Positions 57,674 to 64,000 of a stretch of DNA of 64,000 nucleotides are shown piece by piece; the stretch's first letter is position 1, and each line of letters begins with the position of its first letter. A program made the position numbers and the translations under genes. The stretch comes from Thereva unica (lineage: Eukaryota > Arthropoda > Insecta > Diptera > Therevidae). The DNA lies in the NCBI GenBank assembly GCA_949987705.1, contig OX465281.1:3760001-3824000 (forward strand), given 5' to 3'. The notes beneath the pieces are model-generated. The model was given only the letters and a program-made list of their open reading frames with translations, was not told the origin of the DNA and ran no database searches.

Positions 57674-60600
57674 ATGGTCAAGAAGCACAGCATTCCCGAG
57701 GTCGAGAAGCCAATCTACACAATTATTTCGAGGGAGGATTTCGAGACGCGATTCGAGAGGTCTCTAGGAGTTTTGCTGCTGTTTCAGAGCAAGTTGAGCG
57801 GTATTCAAATCTAGTATTGGTCCAGTTGAAATTTTACTAAACCATTTACAGTTGTCGAGAAATTTGTTAAAGAGTACGAAAATAATAAGATGGCAGAAAT
57901 CGAAGTGCATAAGAACATGGGGTCTAGTAACATACTTATTTTCTCTTCTTTTATTCCAGTATAATTTTCTCAATGACAACGAGGGGCCACCTATAAAACC
58001 CATTTATATACGGCAGTTTCTTAGTAAGTTCACGTATGCAGACAAGAGGAACAAAGAGAAGTACAATCATTGGCTGTGTAAGGTTAACGAAACGTGGCTG
58101 TTGAGACAACCTCCTTTACCGGAAAATTTATCAAAGGATAATGTAAGGAAAGAGTTTGAGTTGCTTGATAATGTCCTGGTGAAGCACATTACTTTATGCT
58201 TAAAGGTGAATCTGACAAAATTCTTAAGTAAAAACTAAACCTATGTTTATTAGACTTTAGACAAATTACGAATTTTTTTACAAACTAAAAGTGTAGAGAT
58301 CAGTAAGTACGTGGATTTTAAAGAGGTATTTGTACGCATCAATAGATTTCTTGGGTGCTTGTAAACATTTATCTTTGTTAGGTTAAAGACGAGCTCATTT
58401 TAGAAATACATCATCTATTGACCAAGTTTATGAATCAAATACTTTTTAGGACCGAACATTTTATGGAGTAAGTGAGTTTTCGAGGTTAAAAATCTCGTCT
58501 TGTTCAATTTGATTTTTGTAATATTAATATTCTTCTTTTTAACGACTCTACAATCGGGATTCGGTCCTGGTCTCGCAACTGTTCTTTACACCGGTCCTGA
58601 TTATGAGCCGATATCACCCAGTTTTGCATCGCTAAGCTCTGGCGCAGGGGCGGCGCTTTCATTCGTGCAATTGGTGCATTTGCACCGGGCGCAGTTGGAC
58701 GAGGCGCAATGAGTGAGTGTTCCCGTGCCTTAATTTTCATATATTAAAGGAACTCTACAGAGTATTTGTGTTTTTTGCATTATCCTTCACTGCGATCAAA
58801 AAATGCGCAATGTAGCATACTTAACCGGGCGCAAAAAACTAAAACGCAGGCCCTGCTCTGGCGTCCAGATCTTACTGCAGAGAGCTTTCCGTGCAGGTTC
58901 TTCTTTGCTCTTACGAGCTAGATGCTCTGCACCGTCGCGAAAGCGTTCGTGGATCTCGTTGTTGTCGAGTTTCTGGAATCGTTCTTCCTCACATGAGGGA
59001 TCAACAATTTTCCAAAGTACTTTCCTTTGCAATGCTTTTTCCTAAGTACCCACGTCTTGTATGCAAATGGGGTACTCACATTTCATTCCATTAAGTTCAT
59101 GGACTTGTACAGAAGCATTTTGGATGTTAGTTACAGTCGAGGATTTTGTACCGTCCCCGCAATCTGTGTAATAGCGACCTCTGTTCTACTAATGATATCA
59201 ATGTCGTTTGTCTAAGCCAGTAATTGGGGTGACTTGGGGAGGATTGTACCCCTTACTGTAACCCTCAAATCCCGGATAACTTTCTTCAATGTCAGATTAA
59301 AAAAGAGGGAGGCCAGACCGTCCGCTTGTTGGAGTCCATTGTAAATGTTGATTGGAGTCTAGCTTGTCACATTCGTCAAGGACTGTCGTAAAGCTGTATA
59401 AGAAAGCGGCGAGGGCCGCAAAAATTCAATCATTGAGAGACCATTGCTATGCTATAGAGAGTCTAGAAGAGTCGCCCAGGCTCGGCAAATTCCTCACAAA
59501 GCAGCCTTTCCAAGCATCCTTTATAGTACTGGGACACGGCATGTAGACCGAATATCCTGGTGAAGCCCTGGAACTTCTCCTAAAAACACATTTTCCCGGC
59601 TGTCAAGATACCGCCTTCAAATGAAGCCCAGAGCCTCGACTGGAGGCAGCAGTGCCGTGGGAGGAAACCTGCCAAGCTGAAAAGGGTGCAATGAGCGATG
59701 CAGTTTCTCCCGGTACAAGTCTCCAGGCATGGACAACATAATGCCAATTATGCTCCAAAAGACACATAACATTATTGACCCATGGCTCGTCTCAATCTAC
59801 AAGTACTGGGGTGGTAGCTCGTAAGATGTTTCAATCGACCTCTTCATACAATTATCTTGAAGAGGTCGATTGAAACAACTTACGTGCTGCCACCCCTACT
59901 TACACTCCAGTTACGTTCCCGACCCCTGGAGATCGGCAGACGCAGGCACGAAGTGGCTAGAGATTACAGACAAATAAGCTTGCCATCTTGGCCTAAAGAA
60001 CGCTACCTCCGTGAATCTATAAAAGATATCCCGATGTCTACATCTCAGCATGCATGCAAAGGCAGATCGGTGGACACTGCTCTTCATGAAATAACGCGCT
60101 GCGTGAAATATTCCCTAAACAGTTTACTCTAGAGTTTTCCTAGATATAGAAGATGCTTTTAACATTTTCAGCAGCGATGCCATCTCCGATCCACACTAGA
60201 ATTAGTCAATTTCCTTTGCTGGAAACTCGACTCATCAATAGCAGATGGGGCAATATCAGAGTTATGAAATCGACGGGCCGCGTTACACCTTAGGGTGGAG
60301 CCCGCTCGCCTCTGCTTTGGCTCATAGCCATGGACAAGATCCTAAAGGTAATAGAGAGAGACAGAATGTAGACAGTTGCCTATGCGGACGACATGGTGAT
60401 TTCAATAGTGGCTGTACTTTTTATCCCATCGTTTAATTCGCAAAAATGGTATGTCTAATTTTTCATGTCTGTCCAGCAATCAAAACCAAGGCCAGGATCA
60501 AGGTTAATTCACTCCTAAATATTTGGCTTGTTATGAAAAGCCTATAGTTCTGCCTGCGAGTGTATGTTCCGAAAGTCCCGGTAGTGATCATTTTCTGGTG

Positions 60601-62869
60601 AAAGGAACCAGAATCGTTTTGTCGGTATTGACATTTAGTCCTACGTTGTCGCACCAGCTAGATACTAGATCTATAGTACCTGCTGCAGACGTCTTGACAT
60701 GGCTCGTTCAGTTTCATCCGTTACTATGATGACGACATCGTCTACGTAGCCTTGGGCGAAAAAGTTGCGGCCGTTGAGTAGTTCCAGGAGTTCATCTACA
60801 ACAAGACACCAGATAAAACTCTTCCCTTTGGACAGCTTTTTGTTATAGTGCCTATAGTAGAGGGGTCTCTCAACATGTGAAACCATTAGTTTGCGAGTTT
60901 TTAGCATGCAGTCGATCCAGGCGCAGAAAGTGCTACTTAGACTGCGTCTACTATACCCCTAGCTATAGTATCCAAGAATGTATTGTCGAAGGCTCCTTCG
61001 ATATCGAGAAAGGCCGTCAACGAACCTTCTTTGTTTAGTGCTGCGCATTGCAGCCTGAGCACCAGATTGTGCAGTGCTGTCTCAGTGAACTTGCCCGGCT
61101 GGTACGCGTACTGATAGGAGCTTAGTGGTTGGCATTGAAGATAAGTTTCCCTTTTCGCCCTGTCGACGATTGGTAAAAGATGAGAGACATCGGCCTATAA
61201 GATTTAGCCGAGGTGAAATCCCAATGCTCTGGCTTGGGTATAAATGTTATGTCGACGTTCCTCCAGACAGATGGGATATATCCATGTGCGAAGGAAGCCT
61301 TGAATATTTTGCCTAATAATGGCTCGAAAACTGCTAGTCACTCACGTAAGTGGCAACGTGTTGTGTGGCCAGTGTGATGTCTATAACCTCACGTCTCCCA
61401 AGGTTGTCGAAGGTAGGATCCGTGCCGCGATTTAAAATTCCCAGTAGGTGGGTCCCTAGAGTTGTAGCAGAGATATGCTGAGCATAAAAAAATCATGCTC
61501 TTGCTGCACCCTACTATTCTGTATCTTCAGTTGAGCAGTTGGTGTTTTTATTGTAAACTATACAGGTCCGAAGGACGCCGTCCACATCACTGCATGCAAT
61601 GCTGTCGCCGGCTGCTCGCAAGCTCTTTGTATTAGCATTTCAGGAGTCTCCTTTTCAATGCTTTCTGCTCTGGTGCTTAAATTCCCCAAGTTGATTATTA
61701 TAAAACATACCTGAGTATATGATGTCTTGTATGGAAGATGTCCATCGTATCTCTTTGACTGCTATCGGCTAGACGTGGTGCTGCTCGTGTTCAAACGTTC
61801 CAGTATCTGAGGCAAGTTGCTCGTTTGTTTTACATAATATCGAATGTGACAGACCCTTCTGGAAATATATTTTGTATTTTTAATAACTTTTTCTAAAAGA
61901 TGAATTCTTTTTTAACTTACAAATTTCTAAGATCGCATCCAATGATCAAATAGAAGCAATACAAGCATGCGTCCACCTTGTTGAAATTGGAATTTAAGTC
62001 GCAACCTTCTTACAAACGTTATTTTTCCAGCACTCAGGATGCTTGCACATCCAAATACGACTGCGACACTGAATTGTTCCAATTTGGATTTTGGATGTTA
62101 AGAAACGTTCCGATAAATCTGGACGACCAATTGTTAGTAAACCTTTTGTCTTTTGTTTAGTTCTAACTCAACTCGCAAACCATCTTCAGTTCTAAACAAG
62201 AAGAAGTACGCCTCAACTCCTTAAAGGTGAAAGTTTCCATTCCTCGTTCTTCGTTGTTTGAGAATTTGGTGCTTCGTGGAATACATTGGGAAGCTGATCT
62301 GTACAGTGAGACTGGGCACACGTTCCATGGCCCGCCCTGCATCCTGAAAAAAAGTAAAAGTAAATAGTAGTAGTTCAGTAGTTTTGTGCGCATAGTTAGT
62401 TCTGTGTATTGTAGAGCTTGCATACATTCTAATATTGGACCACAAAACAAAATTGGAACTGATAGCTGCCAAGAAAGAAGAGTGTATTGAGCAACGGGAA
62501 CTATATATTGATTACTTAAAGTAAGTTGCAGCATTGTAGTGGAAAGATAACTAGTTTTCATCGATATTTCTTCTATTTAGAAAGACTAATCAATTTCCAG
62601 TGGAAGAGGCTCTTCCTCGTATCGCTGTAAAACCCGTTGTGAGACCGAAGAAACCACCAGAAGTGCCGCCGCCGAAAGGTGGCAAATCAAAGAAGTCCAA
62701 CAATTCGAAGCTATCAACGAAGCCGAAGGAAATTATTACCGTTCCTCCTGAAATAGGCACGAATGATCTTTTGGATGTGGAGCAGGAATTTCTGGAGCTG
62801 GAAGAAGCAAGATACTTAGATTATTTGGTTCGATTGAACCCGAAATCCTTAGATATGGAACAGTTTGAG
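57674..62869 (+). CDS. DNAI7/CASC1/CFAP94-like axonemal dynein-associated protein, 5' part uncertain, 3' end outside window
   Basis: Exons with agreeing phases: 57960-58205, 58382-58467, 62031-62132, 62190-62353, 62415-62520 and 62581-62869. Less certain are 57674-57800 and 57852 to about 57904, because the junction into 57960 lacks a good donor. Family-like segments are YNFLNDNEGPPIKPIYIRQF (W/Y..Y..C..PxP region of CASC1), LFQFGFWMLRNVPINLDD, and LKVKVSIPRSSLFENLVLRG, which corresponds to the IGFEIPR segment of the human protein. A Lys/Pro-rich low-complexity part and an acidic helix (LLDVEQEFLELEEARYLDYL) follow. In the family, the protein associates with axonemal inner-arm dynein and tubulin in motile cilia and sperm tails. 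The match is from memory, not aligned. Intron 4 (58468-62030) is filled with LINE debris. A downstream donor (gtatttt) shows the gene continues. Confidence 0.6.
58796..59032 (-). mobile_element. Possible retroelement gag-like fragment in intron 4
   Basis: A 78-codon minus frame rich in Arg, Glu and Lys lies among LINE remnants. There is no diagnostic motif, so the assignment is by context only. Confidence 0.2.
59797..59903. repeat. Foldback, arms about 50 nt
   Basis: gtttcaatcgacctcttca (about 59828-59846) pairs exactly with its complement starting near 59857. Flanking sequence on both sides continues the pairing with few mismatches (ggggtggtagctc against gtgctgccacccc). The spacer is about 10 nt. 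Confidence 0.6.
59857..60430 (+). mobile_element. R1-like LINE polymerase remnant, plus strand
   Basis: Frames contain YRQISLPSWPKERYLRESI, STSQHACKGRSVDTALHEIT and VAYADDMVISIV, the QxGFxxGxSTxxAL and YADD boxes of an R1-like polymerase with large internal losses. Confidence 0.65.
60463..61350 (-). mobile_element. R1-like LINE polymerase remnant, minus strand
   Basis: Frames contain TALHNLVLRLQCAALNKEG with AFLDIEGAFDN, and FAQGYVDDVVIIVTDE (YVDD in place of YADD). It faces the plus-strand remnant before it, so two R1-like fragments lie head to head within the intron. Confidence 0.65.
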
Positions 62870-63064
62870 GTATTTTATAGTTTGATAGAATTGCACTTGT
62901 TGTGGTGAAGTATTGAGTCCCAAAGCACCGTGGTCACTTTGCTTGATCTATTGTACTGAACCCCTATACGTCATATTTGTGGGTTAGAGAACAATGAAGG
63001 CGGAAACAATCGGCAGTCTTTAGATAAACAGTACGGCGGGAGAGTAGGCAATGAGGGGGAGTGA

Positions 63065-63148
63065 TGTGGCGACTACGATCGAGTGAGCTGCTGATGATGC
63101 TTTGAGAGTACCGATGGATCAGCAGCTCACTCGATCGTAGTCGCCACA
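63065..63148. repeat. Perfect hairpin, 31-bp arms, 22-nt loop
   Basis: TGTGGCGACTACGATCGAGT and on (63065-63095) is exactly complementary to 63118-63148. It lies just after the last visible exon of the DNAI7-like gene, within its next intron. No mismatch occurs in 31 pairs. Confidence 0.75.
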
Positions 63149-63164
63149 AAGCTTAAAATTGAAG

Positions 63165-63900
63165 TTATGTAACCCACAGAATTACATCTTCAACCGCTTC
63201 TACCGCTTTGAAATGTGTTTTCGCCCCCAGTCGTGAGCATACTTCTAGGAGTGTGTGACCTCTTGCGTTCGTTTGTCGACTGCCCCATTCGACAACCCAA
63301 GCATTGAAATCGCCGGCTGTTATTTTCGGGCCATGGCGGCTAACCTTTCCAACATCGAATCTTACCCATCTAGTGTCAGACTTGGTGCCGCATAGCAGCT
63401 GAAGACGAGTATTCCGCCTACGTTTGTCCGGCATGAACCGACGTGTCGTTCTTTGCTATACAAACATCGCTATGCAGGTTTCTATACTGCTCACAGAGCA
63501 TCGTAGATTTTCTCTTTAAGTGCGGTTCGTGCAAGCAGATCCTGTGCCGCTTGACAATAGTTTAGATTTACCTGCAAGAATCTTTTTAAATGTCTCCTTG
63601 TACACCAGGCACCTATTATTCTCGGTAGAGTGAGCGTCATGTTCACCATTCCCCTTGTCCCTACATAGGAGGCATTTGGGACTCTTATTGCATTCCCTTG
63701 CACCATGTTCCCCGTCCCCGCACTTCCAGCATGGCTTCTTCATATCCTGAGTACGTGTACATTTCGTCGCTATATGCCCAATCCGAAGACATTTGAAGCA
63801 CCTGTTTGGCGCTGTTTGCTCCAGTATCCGGCAGCAGGGAAGGCGGTTGATTTTTTACGCCTGGTGCAACTGCACCATTTGCACCTATGAAAGCCTGTGT
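63165..63900 (-). mobile_element. R1-like LINE: ORF1 zinc knuckles and start of endonuclease
   Basis: On minus, two CX2CX4HX4C knuckles (CFKCLRIGHIATKC and CWKCGDGEHGAREC), then CLLC of a third, mark a gag-like ORF1. They are followed by ITAGDFNAWVVEWGSR, the GDFNA motif of the APE-type endonuclease. The frames are broken, and the element runs antisense to the DNAI7-like gene. Confidence 0.75.
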
Positions 63901-64000
63901 CTAATCAGGATTTGCTTCGCGATCTCGCTTTTAGGCTAGGTTTGCTTGCGCTTTAACTTTACAAAACTCTCCCGCTAAGGCTGCTTCTTTAAGCTTCGTA

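Noticed and set aside
57421..57840. 139-codon plus frame overlapping the first exon of the DNAI7-like gene (GREANLHNYFEGGFRDAIREV)
   Set aside because: Plausible by eye, but it does not join downstream exons in phase. The frame from 57674 joins exon 57852 correctly, so that one was preferred with caution.
57674..57904. Thioredoxin-like domain at the start of the DNAI7-like gene
   Set aside because: EDFETRF and GVLLLFQSKLS are only superficially similar, and the CxxC active site is absent.

Overview
The window reads as nuclear DNA of an insect, most likely a fly (Diptera). It has short GT..AG introns and an AT-rich, repeat-dense background. The Sec61-beta gene is insect-like to the last residue, and the retroelements are typical of insects (RTE-like, Jockey/CR1-like, R1/I-like with RNase H, DUF4780-type ORF1s, BEL/Pao, hAT- and Harbinger-like MITEs). 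No species can be named from the sequence. All family names are from recognition by eye; no alignment was run.

Layout. 1-4.0 kb (minus strand): an unusual tandem array of ten short, splice-site-flanked exons of 44-81 nt. Nine of them are each preceded by the same ~44-nt intronic block at a nearly fixed distance; a LINE remnant separates the tenth exon. 5.5-5.7 kb: a possible 3'-terminal exon on minus. 6.7-7.6 kb (plus): a two-exon gene for a small secreted protein with one thrombospondin type 1 repeat. 8.3 kb: an orphan exon. 8.9-40 kb: mostly dead transposons, among them a hAT-like MITE inserted cleanly in a LINE ORF, two Harbinger-like elements in opposite orientation (one holding a nested LINE end), and a BEL/Pao fragment. 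41.4-46.8 kb (plus): a four-exon gene of about 506 codons with a Cys-His-Asp arrangement resembling transglutaminase-like folds and an in-frame TGA-C at codon 61; an antisense LINE sits in its first intron. 50.6-51.0 kb (plus): Sec61-beta, complete. 51.96-55.24 kb (minus): an apparently intact RTE-like LINE (991 aa) with a perfect 12-bp target-site duplication inside another LINE. 57.7-62.9 kb (plus): a partial gene of at least eight exons resembling the axonemal dynein-associated protein DNAI7/CASC1/CFAP94; its fourth intron holds about 3.5 kb of LINE debris. The last kilobase carries a near-perfect hairpin and an R1-like gag/endonuclease remnant.

The host genes show no evident pathway link: one is secretory-pathway housekeeping (Sec61-beta), one ciliary (DNAI7-like), one secreted (TSR), one an uncharacterised triad protein. 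The most unusual locus is the micro-exon array with its repeated intronic element, whose layout recalls selector-sequence architectures used in mutually exclusive splicing. The in-frame TGA and the recent RTE insertion come next.
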